This document shows positions 33,690 through 43,393 of a stretch of 64,000 nucleotides of DNA, piece by piece; the first letter of the stretch is position 1, and every line of letters starts with the position of its first letter. The stretch comes from Mucilaginibacter myungsuensis (GTDB taxonomy: Bacteria > Bacteroidota > Bacteroidia > Sphingobacteriales > Sphingobacteriaceae), in NCBI RefSeq assembly GCF_015222005.1, contig NZ_JADFFL010000008.1, positions 62,001 to 126,000 on the forward strand, written 5' to 3'. The notes below the pieces were generated by a model. That model did no database searches and was not told the DNA's origin. It saw nothing but the letters and a program-made list of their open reading frames with translations. Made by a program: the position numbers and the translations under genes.

Positions 33690-36600
33690 TTACGCTCCGT
33701 GGCAAGCTTTAAATTTCTTACCGCTACCGCAAGGGCAAGGATCGTTACGGCCTATCTTTTGTTCGGCTTTGATCGGTTGTTGCTTTACTGGTTCTCGGGT
33801 ATCAAAGTCGTCCATTGGCATGCCGGTCTCCATATCCAGTTCGGGTTTAGAGGTACGCATTTGCTTCATATCCGTACGTGGCTGCGGTTTGGCCTCCTGC
33901 AATTCCTCCGGCTGCTGCTGGCCCGGGATAAATCCGCGGAACAGGAAGCTTACCAGCTCTTTGTTAACCGTAGCCAACATCTGGCGGAACAGTTCAAAAG
34001 CCTCGAATTTGTAAACCAATAACGGGTCTTTCTGCTCGTAAACGGCGTTCTGTACCGATTGCTTTAACTCGTCCATCTCACGCAGGTGCTCTTTCCAGGC
34101 ATCGTCGATCAGGTGTAGGGTCACGTTCTTCTCGAATGATTTGAACACCTCATGACCATGGTTCTCCACCGCTTTTTTCAACGGAACGGTCACGTGCATT
34201 TCAACAATACCGTTAGTGAACGGAACAATGATATCCTCAACCTGCATACCGCGTTGTTCAAATACGTCTTTCAAAACAGGGTAAGCTTGTGCGGCTATAC
34301 CATCTTGCTTGCGTTTGTAAAAGTCGCTTACCGCGGCAAAGGTCTCGTCAACCAATGCGGGTAGTTTTGTGGCAGCAAATTCAGCCTGGTTGCTATCCAT
34401 ATCTACCGAGAAGATACGGATGATCTCTAAACGGTAACCTTCGTAATTGTTTTGCTCTTTATATTCGGCAACAATATCCTCAACTACATCAAAAATGGTG
34501 TTGCTGATATCCACATCTAAACGATCGCCGAACAAGGCATTTTTACGTTTAGCGTAGATCACCGTACGTTGCGAGTTCATCACGTCGTCGTACTCTAACA
34601 AACGCTTACGGATACCAAAGTTGTTCTCTTCTACTTTCTTTTGCGCACGTTCGATAGATTTTGATATCATCGAGTGTTGGATCACTTCGCCTTCTTCGAT
34701 ACCCATACGTACCATCAGCGCGGCGATACGCTCTGACCCGAATAAACGCATCAGGTTATCCTCTAACGACACAAAGAATTGAGACGAACCCGGGTCACCC
34801 TGGCGACCGGCACGACCACGTAACTGTCTGTCTACACGGCGGCTCTCGTGACGCTCGGTACCGATGATCGCTAAACCACCGGCCTCTTTAACACCCTCGC
34901 CCAATTTAATATCCGTACCACGGCCGGCCATGTTGGTAGCGATGGTCACTGTGCTGGCTTTACCAGCTTCGGCCACAATGTCGGCCTCTTTTTGGTGTAG
35001 CTTCGCGTTCAGTACGTTATGTTTAATGCCGCGTAGTTTTAGCATACGGCTCACTAATTCAGATATATCTACCGATGTAGTACCTACCAAAACCGGGCGA
35101 CCGGCTTGGGTCAAGGCAACGATCTCGTCGGCAACGGCATTGTATTTCTCACGCACGGTACGATAAACCAGATCCTGACGGTCGTCACGGCTGATGTTTC
35201 TGTTGGTCGGGATCTCTACCACGTCCAATTTGTAGATCTGCCAAAGCTCGCCTGCTTCTGTAACGGCCGTCCCCGTCATACCGCAAAGCTTGTGGTACAT
35301 ACGGAAGTAGTTTTGCAGCGTAATAGTAGCGAAGGTTTGTGTAGCGTCCTCAACCTTTACGTTCTCTTTAGCCTCGATAGCCTGGTGCAGGCCATCGCTG
35401 TAACGGCGACCATCTAACACACGACCGGTCTGCTCATCTACGATCTTTACTTTGCCCTCGTCAAGGATGTATTCGGTATCCTTCTCAAATAAAGTATAAG
35501 CTTTCAGTAACTGGTTAACCGAGTGGATACGCTCAGACTTGATCGCGAAATCGCGCATCAACTCATCTTTATGAGCAATTTTTTCTTCAGCCGTTAAGGT
35601 CGACTTTTCTAACTCAGCTATCTCGCCGCCAACATCAGGCATCACAAAGAAACCCGCATCTTCGCCTGATGCAGTGATCAGCTCGATACCTTTTTCGGTC
35701 AGCTCTACCGAGTTGTTTTTCTCATCGATCACAAAGAACAGCTCACTATCCACCTTAGGCATCTCTTTGCTTTGATCTTGCAGATAATGGCCTTCGGTCT
35801 TTTGCAGGATAGAACGGTTAGAGCCCTCACTCAAAAATTTGATCAGCGCTTTGCTCTTCGGCAAACCACGGTGGGCACGCAACAAGGCCAAACCACCGGT
35901 CTCGGCGTCGGTCTTGTTATCGTTAATTTGTTTCTTGGCTTCGTTCAGTACGGTATTGATGTAGTTCTTTTGGGCATTCACCAAACGCTCAATGCGTGGT
36001 TTCAACTCATAAAACTCGTGCTCGTCACCACGTGGGATCGGGCCTGAAATGATCAGCGGGGTACGGGCATCATCCACTAACACCGAGTCAACCTCATCCA
36101 CCATCGCGAAGTGCGATTTACGCTGAACCAACTCCTCCGGTGTGCGTGTCATGTTGTCACGCAGGTAGTCAAAGCCAAATTCGTTATTGGTACCAAAGGT
36201 AATGTCAGCCAAATAAGCCTGACGGCGCTCTTCGCTATTAGGTTGGTGCTTATCGATACAATCAACAGCAAGACCGTGGAACTCGTACAACGGACCCATC
36301 CACTCCGAGTCACGGCGTGCCAGGTAGTCGTTCACGGTCACAATGTGTACGCCCTGGCCGGCAAGGGCGTTAAGGTAGGCAGGCAGGGTAGCCACTAAGG
36401 TTTTACCCTCACCGGTAGCCATCTCGGCAATTTTACCCTGATGCAATACCGCGCCACCGATCAGCTGAACATCGTAGTGTACCATGTTCCACTTGGTCTC
36501 TACACCGGCAGCAAGCCAGGTATTGGCGTGGTAAGCTTTATCGCCTACAATGGTAACGTTAGCTTTTTTAGCGGCTAAAGTACGGTCGAAATCGGTAGCG

Positions 36601-36992
36601 GTAACTTCCAGTTTATCGTTCTCGGCTAAACGCCTTGCAGTTTCTTTTACTACCGCAAAACCTTCCGGAAGGATATCTAACAAGATAACTTCCAGCTCTT
36701 TGTTGCGGTCTTTCTCCAGTTTATCAAGGTCGGTGTATAGGTTTACCTTTTCGTCTACCGGCATATCCAACTCGGTATCCAGGCGACCTTTTATAGCGGC
36801 TATATCGGCATCAATGTCTGCCAGGCCTTTAGCAATGGTCTCTTTAAATTTGATGGTCTGCGCGCGCAGTTCATCATTACTAAGCGTTTCAAGCTTGGCA
36901 TAGGCGGCCTTTACCTTTTCTACCAAAGGCATAATGGCCTTAACGTCTCTGTCCGATTTGCTTCCGAAAAGCTTACTTATAAAATCTAACAT
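33690..36992 (-). CDS. secA: Preprotein translocase ATPase SecA
   Basis: A 1100-residue motor ATPase that pushes preproteins through SecYEG. Features are the LFGSKSDRDVK N-terminus, DEAD-type motor with EMATGEGKTLVATLPAYLNAL (Walker A) and FAMVDEVDSVLVDDARTPLIISG (Walker B, DEVD), the preprotein cross-linking domain, motifs SVDISELVSRML, ATNMAGRGTDIKLG and ESRRVDRQLRGRAGRQGDPGSSQFF, the helical scaffold, a linker, and a C-terminal zinc-binding SEC-C motif (RNDPCPCGSGKKFKACHG). The longer length than E. coli SecA (about 900) comes from inserts in the motor region and is usual for Bacteroidota. It is monocistronic. Confidence 0.98.
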   Translation of the reverse strand: MLDFISKLFGSKSDRDVKAIMPLVEKVKAAYAKLETLSNDELRAQTIKFKETIAKGLADIDADIAAIKGRLDTELDMPVDEKVNLYTDLDKLEKDRNKELEVILLDILPEGFAVVKETARRLAENDKLEVTATDFDRTLAAKKANVTIVGDKAYHANTWLAAGVETKWNMVHYDVQLIGGAVLHQGKIAEMATGEGKTLVATLPAYLNALAGQGVHIVTVNDYLARRDSEWMGPLYEFHGLAVDCIDKHQPNSEERRQAYLADITFGTNNEFGFDYLRDNMTRTPEELVQRKSHFAMVDEVDSVLVDDARTPLIISGPIPRGDEHEFYELKPRIERLVNAQKNYINTVLNEAKKQINDNKTDAETGGLALLRAHRGLPKSKALIKFLSEGSNRSILQKTEGHYLQDQSKEMPKVDSELFFVIDEKNNSVELTEKGIELITASGEDAGFFVMPDVGGEIAELEKSTLTAEEKIAHKDELMRDFAIKSERIHSVNQLLKAYTLFEKDTEYILDEGKVKIVDEQTGRVLDGRRYSDGLHQAIEAKENVKVEDATQTFATITLQNYFRMYHKLCGMTGTAVTEAGELWQIYKLDVVEIPTNRNISRDDRQDLVYRTVREKYNAVADEIVALTQAGRPVLVGTTSVDISELVSRMLKLRGIKHNVLNAKLHQKEADIVAEAGKASTVTIATNMAGRGTDIKLGEGVKEAGGLAIIGTERHESRRVDRQLRGRAGRQGDPGSSQFFVSLEDNLMRLFGSERIAALMVRMGIEEGEVIQHSMISKSIERAQKKVEENNFGIRKRLLEYDDVMNSQRTVIYAKRKNALFGDRLDVDISNTIFDVVEDIVAEYKEQNNYEGYRLEIIRIFSVDMDSNQAEFAATKLPALVDETFAAVSDFYKRKQDGIAAQAYPVLKDVFEQRGMQVEDIIVPFTNGIVEMHVTVPLKKAVENHGHEVFKSFEKNVTLHLIDDAWKEHLREMDELKQSVQNAVYEQKDPLLVYKFEAFELFRQMLATVNKELVSFLFRGFIPGQQQPEELQEAKPQPRTDMKQMRTSKPELDMETGMPMDDFDTREPVKQQPIKAEQKIGRNDPCPCGSGKKFKACHGA

Positions 36993-37396
36993 ACTAATTC
37001 TTCTCTGTGATGTACCACTCTATGATCAACAATTGCGCCATTGCAATTTGAAAGTCATAATGGCAGGGCAAGTTACGATTTTGCAGGCAAGTGCGGAAAC
37101 CTGCACGACGGAAAGTCCGAAAGTTGGTCATTAAACTGACGTTTAACGTATAAATTGATGGGGATATGGAAACGTACGGTCGGTAGCGCTTAGGTATCGG
37201 CAGCCCCGCTATTGCTTATACGCCTGCAGGCATTCCGCTCGCGGCCGGTATTTGCCAGATGAGAGAGCAAAAATACCAAGACTAAAAGGTAACCCATATT
37301 TTATGATCGTTAAGAAATTTTAATTAACTGACCATCAGTGGCAATTGAGGTGTAGGTGGTGTATACACCCACGCTGTATACACCTACATACTGCTT
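36993..37396. other. Unexplained 400-bp region upstream of secA
   Basis: No gene is credible here. The part at 37060-37290 is GC-richer with short complementary pairs (for example GCAGG at 37083 with CCTGC at 37100; CCTGCAGG at 37223) that could form a structured RNA. I cannot match it to a known riboswitch, RNase P RNA, tmRNA or 6S RNA. It must contain the secA promoter on the minus strand, but I see no full TAnnTTTG. A GTGTATACACC / GTATACACC inverted pair lies at about 37359-37387. Confidence 0.4.
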
Positions 37397-37437
37397 AAAA
37401 ACACAAGAACCCCGATAAATTAATATCGGGGTTCTTG
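37397..37437 (-). terminator. Terminator of the metal-efflux RND operon
   Basis: On the minus strand, a perfect 14-bp stem (CAAGAACCCCGATA / TATCGGGGTTCTTG, loop of 6) is followed by TGTGTTTTTAA. It lies 47 bases after the last gene of the operon. Confidence 0.85.
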
Positions 37438-37447
37438 AAAATTCTAT

Positions 37448-37483
37448 CTTCCGGACTTCGCGTCTTTCCGACTTCCGGACTTT
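37448..37483. repeat. Dispersed TTCCGGACTT-type repeat at the 3' end of the RND pump gene
   Basis: Units TTCCGGACTTC and TTCCGACTTCCGGACTTTC abut the stop codon of the RND transporter gene. They belong to the same family as 25600, 40671, 62889 and 62988. Confidence 0.7.
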
Positions 37484-40400
37484 CTAACTCACCGCTCCTA
37501 TTTTCTTCAACAGTTTCCTGTTCTCGCGGCGGTGTATCAGTTTGTACACCATAGCGTAAATGATCGGTAAGATCAGCAGGGTCAATACAGTTGATGTTAC
37601 GAGACCACCGATCACAACAATAGCCAATGGTTTTTGCGTTTCGCTGCCGATGCCTGTAGATATGGCTGCCGGCATCAGGCCAATGGCAGCCATCAGGGCG
37701 GTCATGACTACGGGGCGCACGCGGGATATCACGCCATCCAATATAGCTTCATCCAAATGCATACCGGCATCCAGGTTCTTACGGAATACCGATATCAAGA
37801 TCACACCATTTTGGATACACACCCCGAACAAGGCGATGAAACCGATACCTGCCGATATGCTGAAATTGATACCGGTAATATGCAGCGCCAGGATACCGCC
37901 TATCAGTGCGAATGGCACGTTCATGATCACCAATGTAGCATCCTTAACGTTACCAAAGGTTACGAACAGGATCAGGAAGATCACCAGTAAACAGATAGGC
38001 ACTACGCGGGCCAAAGTATTTGATGCACGGATCTGGTTCTCGAACTCGCCATTCCAGGTGAATGAGTAGCCTTGCTGTAATTTAACAGCGGCACTCACTT
38101 TTTGCTGGGCCTCGGCAATAGTGCTGCCCAGGTCGCGGCCACGCACCGAGAATTTTACGGCGATATAGCGCATATTGTTATCCCGGTAAATAAATGCCGG
38201 CCCGGTGATCGACTGCACATCGGCGATCTCTTTCAAAGCGATCTTAGAACCATTCAGGGTAGGTACCATCAGGTTCAGGATCTTTTCTTCTGTATCGCGA
38301 TCTTGTTTTTGGTAACGCAGGCGTATCTCAAAACGGCGCTCACCCTCGTAAACGTGCGTGGCAGCTTTACCGCCAATGGCCATTTCTATTACGGCATTAG
38401 CGTCGGCAGTGGCAACGCCGTAGCGGGCCATCTGGCGTTGGTGCAGGGCTATCCTTAATTCGGGCTGGCCGAGGTTACGCAGTATACCCAGATCTTCAAC
38501 ACCTTTTATCTTTTTAAGTACGCGCATCACATCATCTGCCTTGGTATCCAATTCATTAAAATCCGGACCGAATATTTTTACCGCCATTGATGCAGGCACA
38601 CCGGCAACAGCCTCGGCCACGTTATCAATAATTGGTTGCGAGTAGTTATAAATGACACCCGGGTACTGGCTCAGCTTTTTGTCCATCTCGGCGATCAATT
38701 CTTCCTGGGTGATGCGGCGTCTCCATTCTTTTTTAGGGAGCAGGTCTACCTGTATCTGCACGTTAAAGAAACCCTTAGGGTCGGTACCATCGTTGGTACG
38801 GCCAACTTGCGATAGCGTCTGCTTAACCTCGGGGAATGTGCCCAAAATGTCGCGCATTTTATTGGTCAGGTTCACCGAGCTTTCTAACGATGTACTCATT
38901 GGCATCTGTGCGGTAACCCATAGCGCTCCTTCGTTCAGCTGAGGTAAAAACTCGGACCCCAATAACTTGGCCGACATAAAGGTCAACGTCATAAAGGCTA
39001 TCGATACCAGCAAACTCAATTTTTGGTTGCGGTAAGTAAAGGTGAACATTCGGCGCACGCCATTCTCAAAAAAGATGACCACCGGGTTATGTTTCTCCCT
39101 TACGTTCTTACGCAGCAGGATGCTGGATAGGGCAGGCACCAAGGTAAGTGTGAAGATCAACGCCCCTAATAAAGCAAAACCTAATGTGTAAGCCAGCGGA
39201 GAGAACATTTTACCCTCCACCTTTTGGAAAGCGAAGATCGGTACCAGGCAGGTAAGGATGATGAGTTTAGAGAAAAATATAGCCTTGCCCATCTCGGCGC
39301 CCACGTTTTTGAACAAGCCCAATTTAGCCAGCTTGTTAAATCTCTCCATGCCAACTTCTTTGGCCTTATGGTCCAGCGCTACAAATATGCCCTCTACCAT
39401 TACCACGGCCCCATCTATAATGATCCCGAAATCGACCGCGCCCATACTGAGCAGGTTGGCGCTCATGCCCTTCAATTTCAAACACACAAAGGCAAACAAT
39501 AATGACAGCGGGATAATGATAGCAACTGTCAAGGTGGTCCTCCAATCCGCCATGAACAGGAATACGATTACGGTCACCAGTACAATACCCTCAACCAGGT
39601 TATGGATCACCGTTTCAGTACAAAAATCCATAAGATTGGTACGATCGTAAAACGTGCTGATCTTAACATCCTTAGGCAGGATGTTATTGTTCAGGTCATC
39701 TACTTTGGCTTTAATGCGGGTAAGTACCTCCGCCGGGTTCTCACCTTTCCGCATTACTACAATGCCTTCCAACACGTCGTTGTTTTTATCACGACCGACC
39801 TGGCCTAATCTTGGCAAGCCACTTTCTTTGATCTGGGCCACATCCTTGGTCAGGATAGGTACGTTATTTACATTCTTGATGATAATGTTCTTGATCTCAT
39901 CGATATTATTGATCAGACCTATGCCGCGCACCACGTAAGCCTGGTCGTTCTTTTCTATCACGTCGCCGCCCACGTTAATGTTACTGCGGTTAATGGCCGT
40001 AAAAACATCCATAGATGTTAGCCCGTATTTTTGTAACAGGGCAGGGTTAACACTTACCTCGTAGTCTTTTTCCTCGCCGCCAAAGCTGTTCACGTCGGCT
40101 ACACCCGGCAAGGCTTTAAACTGGCGGTCCAGCACCCAGTCCTGTATGGCGGTAAGCTCGTGCAAGCTCTTGGTCTTGCTTTTCAGCGTGTACCTAAAGA
40201 TCTCGCCGGTGGGGCCATACGGTGGCTGTATCTCCGGTTGCACACCATCGGGCAGGTCTGCGTTCAGCAAGCGGCTCATTACCTGCTGGCGGGCAAAGGC
40301 ATCATCTACATCGTCATCAAAAATGATGCGAACGTATGAGAGGCCGAACGATGAGGTGGTCCTCAGGTTAGATTTCTTTTGTACCGAGTTCAGCACGGTC

Positions 40401-40618
40401 TCCATGGGTATGGTGATCATTTTTTCCACCTCCTCGGCACTGCGGCCGGGCCATTGGGCTATAATAATGATCTGGGTATTGGTTACATCCGGGAAAGTCT
40501 CGATAGGGGTATTGGTATAACTCCACACACCCAAGGCGCACAGTACGGCGGTCATAAAGAACACAAAGTAGCGGTGCCTTAAAGAGAAGTATATGATATT
40601 TTTAATGAACTTGTTCAT
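37484..40618 (-). CDS. CzcA/CusA-type heavy-metal RND efflux transporter
   Basis: A 1044-residue inner-membrane proton/cation antiporter of the HME-RND family with 12 membrane helices in two repeats. N-terminal RHRYFVFFMTAVLCALGVWSYTNTPIETFPDVTNTQ and QWPGRSAEEVEKMITIPME are typical. Helix 4 has MGAVDFGIIIDGAVVMVEG (about residues 398-416): the DFGx3DGAVVxVE proton-relay motif of divalent-cation (Co/Zn/Cd/Ni) pumps rather than the GxxVDAAIVMIEN form of Cu/Ag pumps. The usual final Asn is Gly here. It works with the adaptor and TolC-like genes upstream in the same operon. The metal is inferred from the motif only. Confidence 0.93.
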   Translation of the reverse strand: MNKFIKNIIYFSLRHRYFVFFMTAVLCALGVWSYTNTPIETFPDVTNTQIIIIAQWPGRSAEEVEKMITIPMETVLNSVQKKSNLRTTSSFGLSYVRIIFDDDVDDAFARQQVMSRLLNADLPDGVQPEIQPPYGPTGEIFRYTLKSKTKSLHELTAIQDWVLDRQFKALPGVADVNSFGGEEKDYEVSVNPALLQKYGLTSMDVFTAINRSNINVGGDVIEKNDQAYVVRGIGLINNIDEIKNIIIKNVNNVPILTKDVAQIKESGLPRLGQVGRDKNNDVLEGIVVMRKGENPAEVLTRIKAKVDDLNNNILPKDVKISTFYDRTNLMDFCTETVIHNLVEGIVLVTVIVFLFMADWRTTLTVAIIIPLSLLFAFVCLKLKGMSANLLSMGAVDFGIIIDGAVVMVEGIFVALDHKAKEVGMERFNKLAKLGLFKNVGAEMGKAIFFSKLIILTCLVPIFAFQKVEGKMFSPLAYTLGFALLGALIFTLTLVPALSSILLRKNVREKHNPVVIFFENGVRRMFTFTYRNQKLSLLVSIAFMTLTFMSAKLLGSEFLPQLNEGALWVTAQMPMSTSLESSVNLTNKMRDILGTFPEVKQTLSQVGRTNDGTDPKGFFNVQIQVDLLPKKEWRRRITQEELIAEMDKKLSQYPGVIYNYSQPIIDNVAEAVAGVPASMAVKIFGPDFNELDTKADDVMRVLKKIKGVEDLGILRNLGQPELRIALHQRQMARYGVATADANAVIEMAIGGKAATHVYEGERRFEIRLRYQKQDRDTEEKILNLMVPTLNGSKIALKEIADVQSITGPAFIYRDNNMRYIAVKFSVRGRDLGSTIAEAQQKVSAAVKLQQGYSFTWNGEFENQIRASNTLARVVPICLLVIFLILFVTFGNVKDATLVIMNVPFALIGGILALHITGINFSISAGIGFIALFGVCIQNGVILISVFRKNLDAGMHLDEAILDGVISRVRPVVMTALMAAIGLMPAAISTGIGSETQKPLAIVVIGGLVTSTVLTLLILPIIYAMVYKLIHRRENRKLLKKIGAVS

Positions 40619-40670
40619 CTCTGTTGGTCATTTTCAGTTGTCAATAGTAATTGCATGAGTAAGTCAGGTC

Positions 40671-40707
40671 ACTCCGGACTTAAGACTTCCGACTCAAGAC
40701 TCCCGAC
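40671..40707. repeat. Dispersed CCGGACTT-type repeat inside the RND operon
   Basis: ACTCCGGACTTAAGACTTCC and GACTCAAGACTCCCGACT abut the stop codon of the adaptor gene. The repeat separates two genes of one operon without an evident terminator. Confidence 0.7.
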
Positions 40708-41805
40708 TTATTCCGCTGTCAGCGCGTCGTATAATAAAAGCTGGTTCTTTGATATCACCTTATCGCCGGGCTGCAGGCCATTGCCTATGTAAGCCACACC
40801 ATCAACTGTTTTAATGACCGATACCTGGCGTACTTTTAGGTCGCACTTGCTGTTATAAACCACCACATAGTTTTTGCTGCTATCAAAAACGATAGCTTTT
40901 GATGGGATAGATACCGCCTGCGCGTTCTCGTTATTAGTGATCACCACGTTGGTGAACATTTCGGGCTTTAACAGCATATCCGGGTTAGGCAGGGCGATCT
41001 TGATCTTCATTACCTTATTATCCGGGTCCAGTATCGAGCTTACCTCGTTCACTTTACCCTGGAAGGTTTTGTCAGGATAAGCGATGGTGGTCACCGCGGC
41101 ATTGTAGCCAACTTTAACTTTGCTGATATCGCTCTCGAAAACGTTGGCCCAAACCCACACATCTTTCATATTACTAATAGTGAACATGCTGCCGCCGTTA
41201 TCCTCGCGGATAAAACTGCCCGAGCTCACGTTCTTCTCTACAATGTAACCCGCTCTTGGTGCTTTGATCACCAGCATGCCATTCTCGGTAGTGTTACCGC
41301 CGCCATTAATAGCAAGGGCCGACTTTACCTTGCGGTTAGCTGCCTGGGCTTTGTTGTAATTCTCTTTAGCCTCGGTGTAATCACGCTCGCTGCTGATGCC
41401 GTTTTTGTACAGGTATTCGGCTTGTTCCATCTGGCGTTTGGCAATGGCCAGATCGGCATTGGTCGATGACAGGTCGGTATAGTTACCCGCCACATCGGCG
41501 CTGCGCATAACGGCCAGCACTTGTCCCTGGCTTACTCTATCACCAAGGGAAACCTTAACGTCGGTAACCTGTCCACTGCTGAAAGGGAATACACGTACCA
41601 CATTATTGTCGTTGCTGGCAACTTCGCCGGTCAGGGTCAGTTCGTTCTTAATAGTGCTGGTCTTTGCTGTATCTATGGTAATGATCTTGGCTAACGAGTC
41701 GCTGATGCAAACTTCTTTGCTAACGGTAGCCTCTGGTTTTGGAGAGTGGCACGCGCTTAAACCTGCAATTGCAGCCAGGCCGGCCAGTATAAATACTTTG
41801 TTCAT
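40708..41805 (-). CDS. RND efflux periplasmic adaptor (membrane fusion protein)
   Basis: A 365-residue lipoprotein-type adaptor. The signal MNKVFILAGLAAIAGLSAC gives a lipobox Cys at residue 19. A beta-barrel/lipoyl half (GEVASNDNNVVRVFPFSSGQVTDVKVSLGDRVSQGQVLAVM), a helical hairpin (about residues 110-165, QMEQAEYLYKNGISSERDYTEAKENYNKAQA), the second lipoyl half (IKAPRAGYIVEKNVSSGSF) and a membrane-proximal domain follow in order. It joins the RND pump to the TolC channel. No His-rich or Met-rich metal tail is seen. It lies 89 bases before the pump gene and 27 after the channel gene. Confidence 0.92.
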   Translation of the reverse strand: MNKVFILAGLAAIAGLSACHSPKPEATVSKEVCISDSLAKIITIDTAKTSTIKNELTLTGEVASNDNNVVRVFPFSSGQVTDVKVSLGDRVSQGQVLAVMRSADVAGNYTDLSSTNADLAIAKRQMEQAEYLYKNGISSERDYTEAKENYNKAQAANRKVKSALAINGGGNTTENGMLVIKAPRAGYIVEKNVSSGSFIREDNGGSMFTISNMKDVWVWANVFESDISKVKVGYNAAVTTIAYPDKTFQGKVNEVSSILDPDNKVMKIKIALPNPDMLLKPEMFTNVVITNNENAQAVSIPSKAIVFDSSKNYVVVYNSKCDLKVRQVSVIKTVDGVAYIGNGLQPGDKVISKNQLLLYDALTAE

Positions 41806-41832
41806 TTTTTTATGATTGTTTAATTAGGGTGC

Positions 41833-43119
41833 TTATGGTTTAATTACTGTGGTGCCGGTAGCATAGTTAAGGTCGGCGATAGACTTTTGCAAGGTGAACT
41901 GTTGTTGCAGCATCTTTAGCTTGGTATCTTTGTAGGTATCAAAAAAATCAACAAACTCTACCAGGCCTATCTGTCTTTCTTTAAAGCTCTTCAGCATATT
42001 GTCAAAAAGTTTATCGTACTGTTGGTTAAAGCCTTGCTCTTGCGTGCTGAACAATTGTTTACTCAGGTTATACTGGTTCACGGCGGCTACCACATCGTTC
42101 TTCAGGCGGGTCTCGCTGTCCTTTACTGTAGCTTCCTGGCTCATCACGTTATGTTTAGCCGACTTAATATTGCCTTGATTGCGGTTAAAGAAAGGCAAAG
42201 GCATGCCTATCTGTAAGCCGTAGTAATTCATGGCGTAACTGCTATTGCGGTCATAAGCCACACCCAGCGTAATATCCGGTACGGCCATCGCTTTTTGCAG
42301 GCTTAGGTTATGCGTAGCCGATTCCAGTTGATATTGGTTGCTCAGATAGTCTGCGCGGTTGATCTTTGCTTGCGCGATCAGATCCTGTGTATTCAGGATG
42401 CTGCTTTTATCAGGAGAGGGGTTAACTATCGGCGATACAAAGGTGGTCTCGCTGGTCTGCAACAAAGTTTTTAACTCAGTTTGCAGGTCGTTGATCTGCT
42501 TATTATTCTCGATCATATCGTTCTGCAACCCGAACAGCATCGCTTTCAGGCGTATAAGGTCCTTCATAGAGGTATTGCCCACGTCATACGACTTTTGAAT
42601 GGCATTGACCAGGTTAGTGGCGGCTGATATCTCGTTCTGATAAACCTTACCTTGCTCGATCAATGTGGCCAGCTGACTAAAATCTAACTGCAGGTTATAG
42701 CGCAGGTTGCGCATCAGATCGTTAAATTCGGCTTGCTGTACTTTGGCATCGTCTTTAGCTACCTGCACTTGCTTGCCCCGTTTGCCTGCCGTGCGGAACA
42801 CCTGGCTCAGCTGAACGAAGATCTGGCCCATTCCTTCGCCCTCATTATGATAAAAGAATTTTTTGCTGCCACCATCGTAAATATTCTGATCGGTGGTCAA
42901 ATCGGGGTTGTCCCACAATTTGGCTTGATCGACCAGCGCCTTACTGGCCTCAACATTGTATTTTTGAGCAAGCAGGGCAAAGTTGTTTTGGATAAACTGT
43001 TTTTCGGCATCCTGAAAATTAAGCCGAAGCGTATCGGTCGTTTGCGCATCGGCCAAATGCGCTGCCCCGATCGCCAGGGTAAACAGCACCGCGGATGCCA
43101 GTTTGTGTTTTAGTAACAT
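41833..43119 (-). CDS. TolC family outer membrane efflux protein
   Basis: A 428-residue outer-membrane channel protein: signal peptide (MLLKHKLASAVLFTLAIGAAHLADAQ), then two OEP repeats of long helices (for example FRTAGKRGKQVQVAKDDAKVQQAEFNDLMRNLRYNLQLDFSQL and NQGNIKSAKHNVMSQEATVKDSETRLKNDVVAAVNQYN). It matches the CzcC-like group that pairs with HME-RND pumps. The ATG at 43119 is used because it precedes the signal peptide directly; a TTG four codons earlier is the alternative. It is the first gene of the efflux operon. AACCTTTG (minus strand, near 43150) is an imperfect -7 element upstream. Confidence 0.9.
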   Translation of the reverse strand: MLLKHKLASAVLFTLAIGAAHLADAQTTDTLRLNFQDAEKQFIQNNFALLAQKYNVEASKALVDQAKLWDNPDLTTDQNIYDGGSKKFFYHNEGEGMGQIFVQLSQVFRTAGKRGKQVQVAKDDAKVQQAEFNDLMRNLRYNLQLDFSQLATLIEQGKVYQNEISAATNLVNAIQKSYDVGNTSMKDLIRLKAMLFGLQNDMIENNKQINDLQTELKTLLQTSETTFVSPIVNPSPDKSSILNTQDLIAQAKINRADYLSNQYQLESATHNLSLQKAMAVPDITLGVAYDRNSSYAMNYYGLQIGMPLPFFNRNQGNIKSAKHNVMSQEATVKDSETRLKNDVVAAVNQYNLSKQLFSTQEQGFNQQYDKLFDNMLKSFKERQIGLVEFVDFFDTYKDTKLKMLQQQFTLQKSIADLNYATGTTVIKP

Positions 43120-43185
43120 GAGTTTGATCAATTAGATGATGCAAAGGTTGACAACGCGTATGAAGATTGTGTGAAGAGGAAGAGG

Positions 43186-43364
43186 ACTCACCCGCCCATC
43201 GCTTCGCTGGGGCACCCTCTCTTCGCCTTTGGCGGAACGAGGGTAGAAGATCTGCTAAAACTATTACTCGACACTCCCCGCCCTTTTTCCGCTTTAGCGA
43301 AGAAAGGGCAGACGCACTAAGTGCCGTCGGGAGAGTAACCCAGTAGGTAGAGCCACTTGCAAAG
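43186..43364. repeat. Structured ~180-bp repeat, left copy, flanking DUF559
   Basis: It starts ACTCACCCGCCCATCGCTTC and ends AGAGCCACTTGCAAAG. Two internal hairpins are present (ACCCTCTCTTCGCC / GGCGGAACGAGGGT and GCCCTTTTTCCGC / GCGAAGAAAGGGC). The first 63 bases agree with the right copy at all but 2 positions; the middle is diverged and the 3' end conserved again. Confidence 0.85.
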
Positions 43365-43393
43365 GACAAGTTCGATCACTATTTTTAGCTGGT

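Noticed and set aside
37060..37290. RNase P RNA, cobalamin or TPP riboswitch upstream of secA
   Set aside because: GGAAAGTCCG resembles a piece of RNase P RNA, but the other conserved blocks of that RNA and of either riboswitch are missing and the length is too short.
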